Below are positions 27,002-37,750 of a DNA stretch of 64,000 bases, in pieces. The position numbers and the translations under genes were made by a program. Every line of letters begins with the position of its first letter. Within the stretch, counting starts at the first letter, position 1. The notes under the pieces were generated by a model, which saw only the letters and a list, made by a program, of their open reading frames with translations, did not search any database and was not told the origin of the DNA. The stretch spans positions 496,001 through 560,000 of the forward strand of contig BEIJ01000002.1 in NCBI GenBank assembly GCA_002923375.1, given 5' to 3'. The stretch comes from a bacterium HR33 (GTDB lineage Bacteria; Gemmatimonadota; Gemmatimonadetes; Gemmatimonadales; GWC2-71-9).

Positions 27002-28157
27002 GCCAGCAAAGTCCCCGGCGCCGTTCAATTTCAAGGCGGCGATTACCGAGATGGTCCGGATGAACGGCTCGGATCTGCATCTCAAGGTGGGGCGGCCTCC
27101 TACGGTGCGGGTGGCGGGCGAATTGGTGCAGCTGGACCAGGCGCCTCTGAAACCGGAAGAGCTGAAGGCTTTGGCGGAACAGATCATGACGCCGCGGCAG
27201 GTGAAGGAGTTCGCCGAGCACAAAGAGGCGGATTTTGCCATCGGGGTGCCGGGAGTGGGCCGCTTCCGGACCAACGTGTACCAACAGCGCGGCACCTTGG
27301 CTTTCGTCTTCCGGGCCATTCCCTACGAGATCAAAACCATAGAAGAGCTGAAGCTCCCCAAGGTCTTGGAGAAGATCGCGCTGAAGCCGCGGGGACTGGT
27401 GTTGGTGACCGGGGTTACCGGATCGGGCAAATCCACGGCTTTGGCGGCCATGATTCACCACATCAATCAGCACCGCCGCTGCAACATCATCACGATCGAG
27501 GACCCGATCGAGTTCTTGCATCGGGACCTGATGTCCAACATCTCTCAGAGGGAAGTCGGAACCGACACCTTGTCTTTCGAGACCGCGCTGCGCCACGTGC
27601 TGCGGCAGGACCCGGACGTGATCCTGATCGGCGAGATTCGGGACAAGATCACTCTGGATACGGCGATGAAGGCGGCGGATACGGGGCATCTGGTGTTCTC
27701 CACCCTTCACACCACGGACGCCACCCAGACGATAAACCGGGTGATTTCCTTCTTCCCGCCGCACGAGCACGAGGCGGTGCGGCACCTCCTCTCCAGCGCG
27801 CTGGAGGCGGTGATCTCCCTGCGGCTGGTTCCCACCAAGGACGGCAAGGGGAGGGTCCCCGCCTGCGAGATCCTGATCAATACCGCGGCGGTGCGGGATG
27901 CGATGCGGGATACCGAGAAGGCTCTCAACATTCCCGACTTGATCCGCGAAGGGACGGTGCAGTACGGGATGCAGTCCTTCGATCAGTCGCTGATGCAGTG
28001 GTATCAGTCGGGAGTGATCAGTTACGAGGCCGCGCTGTTCTATTCCACCAATCCCAGCGAGTTCGCGCTCCGGGTGAGCGGGATCGAGGGTACTAGCGAC
28101 CGGACTTTCGCCGACCAGTTGGGCGGCGGAGGCGAACTCGGCGGCATCATTCAGTAA
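26994..28157 (+). CDS. pilT: PilT-type twitching-motility ATPase
   Basis: Hexameric secretion-superfamily ATPase that retracts type IV pili. The 387-residue protein has an N-terminal PAS-like domain (MNGSDLHLKVGRPPTVRVAG), Walker A GVTGSGKST, an Asp box (NIITIEDPIEF), Walker B (DPDVILIGEIRD), the His box (TGHLVFSTLHTTDA) and the PilT AIRxLI-like region replaced by PDLIREGTVQYGMQSFDQSL. It sits inside an acc operon, between accB and accC. No pilin or other pilus gene is in the window. Confidence 0.93.
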   Translation: MAEPAKSPAPFNFKAAITEMVRMNGSDLHLKVGRPPTVRVAGELVQLDQAPLKPEELKALAEQIMTPRQVKEFAEHKEADFAIGVPGVGRFRTNVYQQRGTLAFVFRAIPYEIKTIEELKLPKVLEKIALKPRGLVLVTGVTGSGKSTALAAMIHHINQHRRCNIITIEDPIEFLHRDLMSNISQREVGTDTLSFETALRHVLRQDPDVILIGEIRDKITLDTAMKAADTGHLVFSTLHTTDATQTINRVISFFPPHEHEAVRHLLSSALEAVISLRLVPTKDGKGRVPACEILINTAAVRDAMRDTEKALNIPDLIREGTVQYGMQSFDQSLMQWYQSGVISYEAALFYSTNPSEFALRVSGIEGTSDRTFADQLGGGGELGGIIQ

Positions 28158-28191
28158 GGTGAACGGCCAGGAAACATCGCCACCGCTTTTC

Positions 28192-28210
28192 CGGCGGGTG
28201 CTCCCCGCCG
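28192..28210 (+). other. GC-rich hairpin between pilT and accC
   Basis: CGGCGGG (28192-28198) and CCCGCCG (28204-28210) form a 7-bp stem with a 5-nt loop, ending 10 bp before the accC ATG. It has no T-run after it, so it may affect mRNA stability or accC translation rather than terminate transcription. Confidence 0.4.
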
Positions 28211-28220
28211 ATGTCGCTTT

Positions 28221-29575
<1,355 letters not shown>

Positions 29576-29579
<4 letters not shown>

Positions 29580-30319
29580 AACTGTCGGTGCATTTTACTC
29601 CGGTCGGCCTGTCGTCCAACATGATCGCGGGCCGGCCGGTGCTGGTTGTGGACATCCTGAGGGCTTCTACCACCATAGTTGCGGCACTGGCCAACGGCGG
29701 CCGGGCGGTACTGCCCGCGGCTAGCGCGGAAGACGCTCTCAAGCTGGCACAGAATCTGGAACGGGACGACGTCTTGCTGGCCGGCGAAAGGCGGCTGGAA
29801 AAGATCCCGGGGTTCGCTCTGGGAAACTCGCCGCTGGAGATGACGCCGGAGACCGTAGGGGGAAAGACCCTGGTGATGGCCACCACTAACGGGACTCCGG
29901 CGCTGCTCGCGGCGGAAGCGGGCCGCCCGGTGATCATAGGGGCGGCGGTCAATTTCACCGCGGCGGCTGAAGCCGCCGCCCGGGCCTTCGAAGAAGCGGG
30001 CGAACTCACCATATTATGTGCAGGGCGGGAAAAGCAGTTCGCCCTGGAAGACGCCTACGCGGCCGGACGGTTCGCCCAGGCCATAGTGCCGGGGAAACTG
30101 CGCCGGCGGCTGGAGATGAACGATGCGGCGATTGCAGCCCGGGAGCTGGTGAGACGCTACGGTACCAAGTGGACTTCGGCGCTGAACGCCAGCGCGGCGG
30201 CGCGGGACCTCAAGGCGCTGGGATTCCGCGCCGATTTGAAATTCGCCGCCGAACCGGACCGCTACGAGGTGGTGCCCATCCTCAACGACCGCCGCGTCAC
30301 CCTTCCCGAACGAGGCTAG
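29576..30319 (+). CDS. ComB family protein (2-phosphosulfolactate phosphatase-like)
   Basis: The 247 residues show the family signatures [15 protein letters not shown] near the N-terminus, [19 protein letters not shown] in the middle, and TTNGTPALL. Archaeal ComB dephosphorylates 2-phosphosulfolactate on the way to coenzyme M. In bacteria the same family occurs without that pathway and the substrate is often unknown, so only the phosphatase fold is claimed. It is coupled to accC by ATGA and lies 1 bp before ftsK. Confidence 0.85.
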
Positions 30320-30320
30320 C

Positions 30321-32462
30321 GTGCAACTCACCCCGCGACACCGGCAGGAACTGACCGCTATCGCGGCCCTGCTGGCGGGAGTGTTCGTGGGGCTGAGCCT
30401 GCTTCCCCTGGATCTCACCGGACGAGCCGGGCAGCTGTTGGGCCGCTTCCTGTGGCAGAATCTGGGCGCGGGATCCTGGTTCATTCCCCTGCTCGGCATA
30501 GGAATGGGACTTGCCGGTTTCGGGCGGCTGGGAAGGCTGGGCTTTGCGGACGTGGCCGTGCTGTTCCTGGGATTGGTGCCGCTGGTACCCTTCGGCATAG
30601 CGCTCGCCATCGGCATAAAAACCGGAGCGGAGTTTCCGCCGTCCTATCAGGAGTGGACCGCGGCGCAGAAGCTGGTGGGTTTAGTTCCCGCGGCGCTGGC
30701 CAGCGGCGTGATCTCGGTGGTGGGCACTGCGGGAGCGGTGACTGTGTGGCTGGTGGCGCTTTCGGCCCTCACCCTGGTGACCCTGGATTGGCACCCGTTC
30801 CGGAGGCTCTCTAAGGCGGACCGGCGGGAGCCCGCGCGGGCAATCCAGGCGGAGGAGCCCGATGAAGACGACTGGGAGGTGATCACCCCGCCGGCGCCCT
30901 CGATCGAAGAGACCATGAAAAAGAAACGGCAGGTGCCCGCCGCCCCGTCTCCTGGCGGTGGGACGCGGGCGGCGGAGAACGACGAGCTGCCACCCCTGGA
31001 GCTCTTGCACCAGCCTCCGGAAGGGATCACCGACGCGGGAGAAGCGGAGCTCGACCGCTTGGGGCAGGTGTTGATCGACACTCTGGCCACCTTCAGAGTG
31101 GAGGGGAAGATCGTGGGACGCACTACCGGGCCGGTGGTCACTCAGTTCGAAGTAGCTCCGGCTCCGGGAGTCAAGGTGGGGAGGATCGCAGCGCTGGCGG
31201 ACGATCTGGCGCTGGCGATGCGCGCCCAGTCGATCCGAATCGTGGCGCCCATACCCGGGAAAGCGGCCGTGGGCGTGGAAGTTCCCAATCCTACTCCGCG
31301 GATCGTGACGCTGAGGGAACTGCTGGAATCTCCCGAGTGGGAGCGGACCCGAGCCACGCTACCCATCGCATTGGGCCGCGATCTGGAAGGCCGGCCGGTG
31401 ATCGCGGATCTGGCCAAGATGCCGCACCTGTTGATCGCCGGCGCCACCGGGTCGGGAAAGTCGGTGTGCATCAACGCCATCATCACCAGCCTGATCTACC
31501 GCTACACCCGCCACGAGCTGCGGATGCTAATGATCGACCCCAAGATGGTGGAGCTTTCGGCCTACAACGCGCTGCCGCACCTCAGGCATCCGGTGGTGAC
31601 CGACAATCGGGAGGCGGCCCAGGTCCTCAAGTGGGCGATCTACGAGATGGAAAACCGCTACGAGCGGTTCCACGAAGTGGGAGCCAAGAACATCTACGAT
31701 TACAATCGGCGCGCGGCGGCGGCTGGAGAGGACGCTCTCCCCTTTGTGGTGCTGATCGTGGACGAGCTGGCCGACCTCATGATGACGGTTCAGGGCGAAG
31801 TTGAAAAACCGCTGGCGATCCTGGCCCAAAAGGCCCGGGCCACCGGGATCCATCTGGTGCTGGCCACCCAGCGCCCCAGCGTGAACGTGATCACCGGCCT
31901 CATCAAGGCGAACTTCCCCTCCAGGATCGCTTTCCGGGTAGCTTCCAAGGTGGACAGCCGCACCATCCTGGACCAAAACGGTGCCGAAACGCTCCTGGGC
32001 AACGGGGACATGCTCTTCGTTCCTCCGGGACGGAGCGAGCCGCTGCGGTTGCAGGGAGCGTTCATCTCCACCGAGGAGACCGAGGCGATAACGTCCTGGT
32101 ACCGCGCCCGCGCAGAGGCGCTGGAGATCGAGCTTGCAAAGAAGGGGATCGCCGAGGCTGCCGAGGAGGACATACTGGAAGTGGTGCGGGAGCGGGAGGC
32201 TCTGGAAGCAGCGGCGGCTGGGGGAGGAGGAGGGGAGTCGAGCGGAGAGCGGGATCCTCTGTTCCGGGAAGCGGCCGAGGTTTGCATCCAGCATCAGTTG
32301 GGCTCGACCTCGCTGCTGCAGCGGAAGCTGCGGATCGGATACGGGCGGGCGGCGCGGATCATCGACCAGCTTCACGAGGCGGGGATCCTGGGGCCGCCCG
32401 ACGGGAGCAAGCCGCGGGAAGTGTTGATCGGGATGCACCAGCTGGACGAGTACTGCAAGTGA
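30321..32462 (+). CDS. ftsK: DNA translocase FtsK/SpoIIIE
   Basis: Septal DNA pump that clears the chromosome terminus during division. The 713 residues include an N-terminal domain with about four membrane helices (1-165), a short charged linker (no long Pro/Gln linker, so closer to SpoIIIE in size), and the motor with Walker A GATGSGKSV and Walker B (FVVLIVDELADLMM). A C-terminal winged-helix gamma domain follows (about 640-710: AAEVCIQHQLGSTSLLQRKL, GYGRAARIIDQLHEAGILGP), which reads KOPS-type polar sequences. GTG start 1 bp after the comB-like gene. Confidence 0.95.
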   Translation: MQLTPRHRQELTAIAALLAGVFVGLSLLPLDLTGRAGQLLGRFLWQNLGAGSWFIPLLGIGMGLAGFGRLGRLGFADVAVLFLGLVPLVPFGIALAIGIKTGAEFPPSYQEWTAAQKLVGLVPAALASGVISVVGTAGAVTVWLVALSALTLVTLDWHPFRRLSKADRREPARAIQAEEPDEDDWEVITPPAPSIEETMKKKRQVPAAPSPGGGTRAAENDELPPLELLHQPPEGITDAGEAELDRLGQVLIDTLATFRVEGKIVGRTTGPVVTQFEVAPAPGVKVGRIAALADDLALAMRAQSIRIVAPIPGKAAVGVEVPNPTPRIVTLRELLESPEWERTRATLPIALGRDLEGRPVIADLAKMPHLLIAGATGSGKSVCINAIITSLIYRYTRHELRMLMIDPKMVELSAYNALPHLRHPVVTDNREAAQVLKWAIYEMENRYERFHEVGAKNIYDYNRRAAAAGEDALPFVVLIVDELADLMMTVQGEVEKPLAILAQKARATGIHLVLATQRPSVNVITGLIKANFPSRIAFRVASKVDSRTILDQNGAETLLGNGDMLFVPPGRSEPLRLQGAFISTEETEAITSWYRARAEALEIELAKKGIAEAAEEDILEVVREREALEAAAAGGGGGESSGERDPLFREAAEVCIQHQLGSTSLLQRKLRIGYGRAARIIDQLHEAGILGPPDGSKPREVLIGMHQLDEYCK

Positions 32463-32576
32463 ATCTCGAGCCGCGGTAGGGCTCTTTGAGTGCGCGCTTT
32501 GTGGAGCCGGGATTTTTTGATACGCTGTGCATGGATTGGGTACGGAGCGAGCGGCGGGGGCGTACTAGATTGAGGC

Positions 32577-32978
32577 GTGGCGGTAAAATCGGATCCGGCA
32601 GGGTGGAAAGACCCGCGGCACTTGAGGGGCCTGCGGGGTGAAGAGGCGGCTATGGGGTACTTGTTGTCGAAAGGGTGGAGGGTATTGGAGCATCGCTACC
32701 GTGCGGGGCGTTGGGAGGTGGACCTGGTGGTCAGGAAAGGGCCGGTTGTCGCCTTCGTGGAGGTGAAGACCAGGAGGAGCCGGGCCTTCGGCAGTCCCTT
32801 CGAGGCGGTAGGCTGGCGCAAGCGGCGGGAGATAGTGCGGGTGGCGAGATCTTGGATTGACCGTCACGGGGGGCCGGGCGATCTGTACCGCTTCGACGTG
32901 ATCGGGGTGGTGCCGGATCGGTCGGGCGGTTGGAGGATCGAGCACATAGAGGACGCTTTTCGGCCCGGCTGGCGGTAG
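32577..32978 (+). CDS. yraN: YraN/UPF0102 endonuclease-like protein
   Basis: A 133-residue member of a PD-(D/E)XK-like family of unproven function, tied to DNA processing by fold. The catalytic pattern is visible: Glu in the first helix (LRGEEAAMGYLLSKGWRVLE), EVDLVV, then VAFVEVKTRRS. The GTG start has no ribosome site. A TAGATT sequence at 32566-32571 ends 5 nt before the GTG, which would give a leaderless mRNA, though the -35 match is poor. It lies between ftsK and recA. Confidence 0.88.
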   Translation: MAVKSDPAGWKDPRHLRGLRGEEAAMGYLLSKGWRVLEHRYRAGRWEVDLVVRKGPVVAFVEVKTRRSRAFGSPFEAVGWRKRREIVRVARSWIDRHGGPGDLYRFDVIGVVPDRSGGWRIEHIEDAFRPGWR

Positions 32979-32992
32979 AATCGGTTTCGGGA

Positions 32993-32998
32993 TATATT
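32993..32998 (+). promoter_or_regulatory. Possible -10 box of recA
   Basis: TATATT lies in the 66-bp gap between yraN and the chosen recA ATG. The transcript would start near 33005. The -35 position is weak, and no inverted repeat resembling a known LexA box was seen around it. Confidence 0.4.
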
Positions 32999-33044
32999 CG
33001 GGTATCCTGAAGGCATGGACCATCAAACGGGGCAGGGGTTCACA

Positions 33045-34088
33045 ATGAGCAACCAGACTCAGGCGGTGCCGCAGCTTTCGGAGGAGAAGAAGAAGGCTTT
33101 GAACCTCGCCATTGCCCAGATCGAGAAGACCTGCGGTAAGGGATCGATCATGCGGATGGGGCAGGACTCCTGGGTGAAGGTAGAGGCGATACCCACCGGG
33201 GCGATCAATCTGGATGCGGCGATCGGGGTGGGCGGTATTCCTCGCGGGCGGATCACGGAGATCTACGGTCCCGAGTCGAGCGGGAAGACCACTTTGGCCT
33301 TGCACGTGGCGGCCCAGGCCCAGCGGCGCGGGGGCGTGGCGGCTTACATCGACGCCGAGCATGCGCTGGACGTGGAGTACGCCAAGAAGCTGGGCGTTGC
33401 GGTGGAGGATCTCTTGGTTTCGCAGCCGGATACCGGGGAGGAGGCGCTGGAGATAGCCGAGATTTTGGTGCGTTCCGGGGCGGTGGATGTGATCGTGATC
33501 GACTCGGTGGCGGCGCTGGTGCCGCGGGCGGAGATCGAGGGCGAGATGGGGGACGCCCATGTGGGTCTCCAAGCGCGGTTGATGTCCCAGGCGCTCAGGA
33601 AGCTGGCGGGTAGCATCAACCGCTCGCGCACGGCGGTGATCTTCATCAATCAGTTGCGGGAGAAGATCGGGGTGATGTTCGGCAATCCCGAGACTACCAC
33701 CGGCGGCCGGGCGTTGAAGTTTTACGCTTCGGTGCGGCTGGACGTGCGGCGCATCGGTCCGGTCAAGGATCGGGATGCGATCATCGGCAGCCGGGTGCGG
33801 GTCAAGGTGGTGAAGAACAAGGTGGCGCCGCCTTTCAAGCAGGCGGAGTTCGACATCCTGTTCGACGAGGGGATCAGCCACACCGGGCTGCTGGTGGACC
33901 TGGCGGCCGACCTCGGCATTATCGAGAAGAGTGGTGCCTGGTACTCCTACGGCAAGGAGCGGATTGGGCAGGGGCGGGAGAATGCCAAGTTGTATCTCAA
34001 GGACAATCCCGCCGTGGCCGAGGAGATCGAGGCCAAGGTGAGGGAGCAGCTGGGAGTGGCGCTCAAGGCCGGGGCGGACGAGGAGTGA
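33045..34088 (+). CDS. recA: Recombinase RecA
   Basis: DNA-strand exchange ATPase and SOS coprotease. The 347 residues match the usual length; Walker A is GPESSGKTT, and the family segments [31 protein letters not shown] and [20 protein letters not shown] are present, as is [22 protein letters not shown]. The ATG at 33045, with AGGGG upstream at 8-nt spacing, is chosen. An ATG at 33015 would add ten residues but has its AAGG only one base away. It overlaps recX by 4 bp (GTGA). Confidence 0.97.
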   Translation: MSNQTQAVPQLSEEKKKALNLAIAQIEKTCGKGSIMRMGQDSWVKVEAIPTGAINLDAAIGVGGIPRGRITEIYGPESSGKTTLALHVAAQAQRRGGVAAYIDAEHALDVEYAKKLGVAVEDLLVSQPDTGEEALEIAEILVRSGAVDVIVIDSVAALVPRAEIEGEMGDAHVGLQARLMSQALRKLAGSINRSRTAVIFINQLREKIGVMFGNPETTTGGRALKFYASVRLDVRRIGPVKDRDAIIGSRVRVKVVKNKVAPPFKQAEFDILFDEGISHTGLLVDLAADLGIIEKSGAWYSYGKERIGQGRENAKLYLKDNPAVAEEIEAKVREQLGVALKAGADEE

Positions 34089-34720
34089 TAGTTACCGCGC
34101 TGCGGCCGGACGCCCGTTCGTCGGGCCATGTGGTGGTGGAGGTTGACCGGCAGCGCTACGCGGTGCTTCCGGTGGAGGTGGTGGGCTCGCTGGGTTTGAG
34201 GCAGGGTCTGATTCTCAGCGACGAGCTCAAGGGCAAGCTGGATCAGGCGGTGGCGGTGGAGGGCGCCTACCGGGTGGCGCTCCGGCTGCTGGCGGCGCGC
34301 CCTCGGGCGTCGGGGGAGCTGATCAACAAGCTCTACCAGCGGGGCCACAGCGCGGAGGCGATAAACGCCGCTCTGGAGAAGCTCAAGGAGGCGGGACTAC
34401 TGGACGACTTGCAATTTGCCCGGCATTTCGTGAGAGTGCGGGCTCCCCGAGGGCACGGCCGCGCCCGGCTGGTGACCGATCTCCTCCAGCGGGGCGTGGA
34501 GCGCACCCTGGCGGAACGGGCGGTGGACGAGGTGATAGAAGCCGAGGGGTTGGACAACCTGGAACAGGCGCGGCGGCTGATGGAAAAGCGCCTTTCCCAG
34601 CTCGAAGACCTCCCTCTCAACGTTCAGAGAAGGAGGATCCTGGCCTACCTCAGGCGCCGGGGGCTTTCCGGCTACCAGATAAGACAACTCCTGGAGGAAA
34701 TGCTGAGCCAGCGGTGTTAA
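34085..34720 (+). CDS. recX: Regulatory protein RecX
   Basis: Modulates RecA filaments. The 211-residue protein contains three tandem helical repeats of the RecX fold: [23 protein letters not shown] (about 60-82, given here as its parts), [20 protein letters not shown] and [20 protein letters not shown]. The GTG start overlaps the recA stop, so the pair is translationally coupled. A beta-rich extension of about 55 residues at the N-terminus ([20 protein letters not shown]) precedes the repeats, as in many RecX proteins of this size. Confidence 0.9.
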   Translation: MIVTALRPDARSSGHVVVEVDRQRYAVLPVEVVGSLGLRQGLILSDELKGKLDQAVAVEGAYRVALRLLAARPRASGELINKLYQRGHSAEAINAALEKLKEAGLLDDLQFARHFVRVRAPRGHGRARLVTDLLQRGVERTLAERAVDEVIEAEGLDNLEQARRLMEKRLSQLEDLPLNVQRRRILAYLRRRGLSGYQIRQLLEEMLSQRC

Positions 34721-34730
34721 GTTTCACACC

Positions 34731-37427
34731 ATGCGCTCGGCGGATATCAGGCGTTCGTTCGTAGAGTTCTTCCGCTCCCGGGGCCACGAGCACGTGCCGT
34801 CCTCGTCTCTGGTCCCCGCGGGGGATCCCACCCTGCTGTTCACCAACGCGGGGATGGTCCAGTTCAAGCAGGTCTTCCAGGGACTGGAGCAGCGGCCCTA
34901 CAAGCGGGCGGTGACGGTGCAGAAGTGCGTGCGAGCGGGGGGCAAGCACAACGACCTGGAACAGGTGGGGCACACCGCCCGGCACCACACTTTCTTCGAG
35001 ATGCTGGGGAACTTTTCCTTTGGCGACTACTTCAAGCGCGAGGCGATCGCCTACGGCTGGGAGTGGGTAACCGGAGAGCGATACCTGGGCATCTCCCCGG
35101 ATCGGATCTACGTGACGGTACACCACCAGGACCACGAGGCCCGAAGGCTGTGGCGCGAGGTGACCGGTATCGCCGACCAGCGGATCTACGGCTGCGGGGA
35201 CAAGGACAACTTCTGGCAGATGGGCGACACCGGGCCCTGCGGCCCGTGCTCGGAGATTTACGTCGATCTGAGGCCGCCGGCGGAAAGGTCGGTCCCCTCT
35301 CTTTCCGAATTCCTGGCCCTCTCCGACGCGGGGAAGGTGCTGGAGATTTGGAACCTGGTGTTCATGCAGTTCGACCAGGCGGCGGATGGAACCAGGACTC
35401 CTCTGCCGGCTCCTTCGGTGGACACCGGGGCGGGACTGGAGCGCATCGCGGCCGTGATGCAGGAAGTGGAGTCCAACTTCGACACCGATCTCTTCACCCC
35501 GATCATCCGGAGGGCGGAGGAGATCGTCGGGCGGCCGTACGATCGCGGCCCGGGCGGGGTTGGCTTCCGGGTGCTGGCAGATCACTCCCGGGCGGTGGCG
35601 TTCCTGCTGGCTGACGGGGTTTATCCCTCGAACGAGGGGCGGGGCTACGTGCTGCGGCGGATTTTGCGCCGGGCGGTGCGCCACGCGTTCTTGCTGGGGC
35701 GGAGAGAACCGACTCTGGTGGAACTGACCCGGGTGGTGATCGATCTCATGGGGGAGTTTTATCCTGAGCTCAGGACCAAGGCTGAGCACATAGAGGCGGT
35801 GACCCGGGCGGAGGAGGAGCGTTTCCTGGAGACGATCGAGGGAGGCCTAAAGAGGCTGGACGAGCTCACCGCTGGGCCGCCGGGGGTGATCGCCGGAGCG
35901 GACGCGTTCAAACTGTACGACACCTACGGTTTTCCCCTGGATCTCACCCAGCTGATCGCCCACGAACGCGGGTTCACGGTGGACGTGGAGGGGTTCGAGC
36001 GGGAGCTGGAGCTGCAGCGGGAGCGGTCCCGGGCGGCGGGGAAGGGAGCGGAGGCGGGTGCGCCGTCGGTGAGCCCCGCCGTCTCCCCATCGGGGATGTC
36101 GAGTCGGGAAGGGTTTGGCGCTCCCGCGATCGTGAAGCGGTCTCGGGGCAAGGGGCGGGATTTCGTGCGGGTGAAGCCGCGGGCGCGGCAGCATTTCGTG
36201 GGCTACGAGACCACCCGGGCGGAAACCGAGATCCTCGCCTTCCGGCAGGGCGAGGGGCGGCTCGATCTCGTCCTCAAGGAGAATCCCTTCTACGCGGAAT
36301 CGGGGGGCCAGGTGAGCGACACCGGGGTGGTGAAGGGGGAAGGCTGGACCCTGCCGGTGGAGGACGTTTTCAAGATCGACCAGAAGCAGGTGGTGACCGG
36401 TCCTTTCGAGGGTCCCTTCGAGCCCACGCCGGTGGAGGCGGTGGTGGCGGAGGAGCGCCGCCGCAATATCGAGCGGAATCACACGGCCACCCATTTGGTG
36501 CATGCGGCGTTGCGGCGAGTCTTAGGATCGCACGTGAGGCAGGCGGGATCGGTAGTGGCGCCGGAGCGGTTGCGGTTCGACTTCTCGCATCACAGCCCGG
36601 TGAGCGAGGGAGAGCTCGAGGCGATCGAGGAGGAGGTCAACCGGGCGATCTGGGAGAATGTGGAAATCGAGACTTACGAGATGCCCTACCGGGAAGCGAT
36701 CGCGGCGGGTGCGATCGCGCTGTTCGGCGAGAAGTACGGGGAGCGGGTTCGGGTGGTGGACATTCCCGGAATTTCCAAGGAGCTGTGTGGCGGGACCCAC
36801 GTTCGCAGCACGGGTCAGATCGGGCTGTTTCACTTTAGCGGCGAGTCGGGCGTAGCTGCCGGGGTGAGGCGGATCGAGGCGCTCACCGGTCCGGCGGCGT
36901 ATCGGGCAGTGCGGGACATTGACCGGAAGCTGGAGGAGGCGGCCTCCACGCTCCGGACCAACCCGGAGCATCTGGCCCGCAGGATCGAGGCGCTGCTGGA
37001 AGAGAAGCGGCGCTTGGAGAAGCAGCTCGAGCAACTGCTCAAGGAGGGGGCTGCGGCGGAGGGTGACCGTTACGAGCGCTACGAGATCGGGGACGCGGTT
37101 CTCTTGGTGGGAGACTCGCCGGTGGCGGACCGGCAGCAGATCGGGATGCTGGTGGATTCTTTCCGCCAGAAGAACCGCCGTTCTATCCAGGTGCTCTTCG
37201 TTCAGGGGGAAAAGCCCGGGCTGCACGTGGCGGTAACCGACGATCTGATCTCCGGCGGGGTGCGGGCCGATCAGCTGGCCAATCTCATAGCTCAGTCTGC
37301 CGGCGGCCGGGGCGGCGGCAGGCCGCACTTCGCCTCGGGCGGGATCGGCGATCCTTCCAGGCTGCCCGAGGTGCGGCAGCGGCTTCCCGAGTTGGTGCGG
37401 AGCGCCTTGGCGCCGGGGAGCGGCTGA
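34731..37427 (+). CDS. alaS: Alanine--tRNA ligase
   Basis: Charges tRNA-Ala and edits Ser/Gly errors. The 898 residues contain the class II catalytic core (FVEFFRSRGHEHVPSSSLVP, FTNAGMVQFK), the editing-site zinc ligands HTATHLVH and CGGTHVRSTG, and a C-terminal helical C-Ala region with a coiled coil (LLEEKRRLEKQLEQLL). Length is normal. The ATG is 10 bp after recX; recA-recX-alaS is a common bacterial order. Confidence 0.97.
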   Translation: MRSADIRRSFVEFFRSRGHEHVPSSSLVPAGDPTLLFTNAGMVQFKQVFQGLEQRPYKRAVTVQKCVRAGGKHNDLEQVGHTARHHTFFEMLGNFSFGDYFKREAIAYGWEWVTGERYLGISPDRIYVTVHHQDHEARRLWREVTGIADQRIYGCGDKDNFWQMGDTGPCGPCSEIYVDLRPPAERSVPSLSEFLALSDAGKVLEIWNLVFMQFDQAADGTRTPLPAPSVDTGAGLERIAAVMQEVESNFDTDLFTPIIRRAEEIVGRPYDRGPGGVGFRVLADHSRAVAFLLADGVYPSNEGRGYVLRRILRRAVRHAFLLGRREPTLVELTRVVIDLMGEFYPELRTKAEHIEAVTRAEEERFLETIEGGLKRLDELTAGPPGVIAGADAFKLYDTYGFPLDLTQLIAHERGFTVDVEGFERELELQRERSRAAGKGAEAGAPSVSPAVSPSGMSSREGFGAPAIVKRSRGKGRDFVRVKPRARQHFVGYETTRAETEILAFRQGEGRLDLVLKENPFYAESGGQVSDTGVVKGEGWTLPVEDVFKIDQKQVVTGPFEGPFEPTPVEAVVAEERRRNIERNHTATHLVHAALRRVLGSHVRQAGSVVAPERLRFDFSHHSPVSEGELEAIEEEVNRAIWENVEIETYEMPYREAIAAGAIALFGEKYGERVRVVDIPGISKELCGGTHVRSTGQIGLFHFSGESGVAAGVRRIEALTGPAAYRAVRDIDRKLEEAASTLRTNPEHLARRIEALLEEKRRLEKQLEQLLKEGAAAEGDRYERYEIGDAVLLVGDSPVADRQQIGMLVDSFRQKNRRSIQVLFVQGEKPGLHVAVTDDLISGGVRADQLANLIAQSAGGRGGGRPHFASGGIGDPSRLPEVRQRLPELVRSALAPGSG

Positions 37428-37708
37428 TAGATCTGGAAGCTTTCCTCGAGGGCCGTCTGGAAGGCGCGCCGGAATCGCTGCGCGCCCGGGTGCTGGCGGC
37501 GTTGAGCGAAGTTCCGGATCTTCCCCAAGAAGTTCCGTTGGCCCTGAAGGTTTTGGGCGACCGCCTGTTGGAGGAGGCCAAGGGCGGTCCTCCCGGGCGG
37601 GAGACCGCACTTACCCTGCTCGCCGCCGACGCGTTGATGACCCTGGCGTGCGAGCTCATTGCGGAGCAGAATCCCGAACGCTTGTCCGATCCTTTTCCCC
37701 GGAGGTGA
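37424..37708 (+). CDS. Small protein of unknown function after alaS, probable non-ATG start
   Basis: The frame encodes about 94 helical residues: LEAFLEGRLEGAPESLRARV, then LAALSEVPDLPQEVPLALKV and ALTLLAADALMTLACELIAE. The only canonical start, GTG 37490, would discard the first helix. Upstream in the same frame are CTG 37424, which overlaps the alaS TGA as CTGA and has GGAG at 37417-37420, and CTG 37433. The compact helical layout suggests a regulatory or adaptor protein, but no function is recognised. The stop lies within a duplicated ribosome-site segment. Confidence 0.6.
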   Translation: MIDLEAFLEGRLEGAPESLRARVLAALSEVPDLPQEVPLALKVLGDRLLEEAKGGPPGRETALTLLAADALMTLACELIAEQNPERLSDPFPRR

Positions 37709-37750
37709 TTGCAAGGTGTCGTTTTCCCCGGAGGTGATTGCGAAGTGTCG
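37693..37750 (+). repeat. 29-bp tandem duplication of a translation-start region
   Basis: Two adjacent 29-bp copies (37693-37721 and 37722-37750) differ at two bases. Each holds a GGAGGTGATT ribosome site followed by GTGTCG. The second GTG (37745) starts the SDR gene. The first (37716) is out of frame and opens a 12-codon frame reading MSFSPEVIAKCR that ends at 37754. Confidence 0.9.

Noticed and set aside
32978-33044. SOS (LexA) box upstream of recA
   Set aside because: No inverted repeat resembling known LexA sites could be found; regulation may differ or the operator is of an unfamiliar type.
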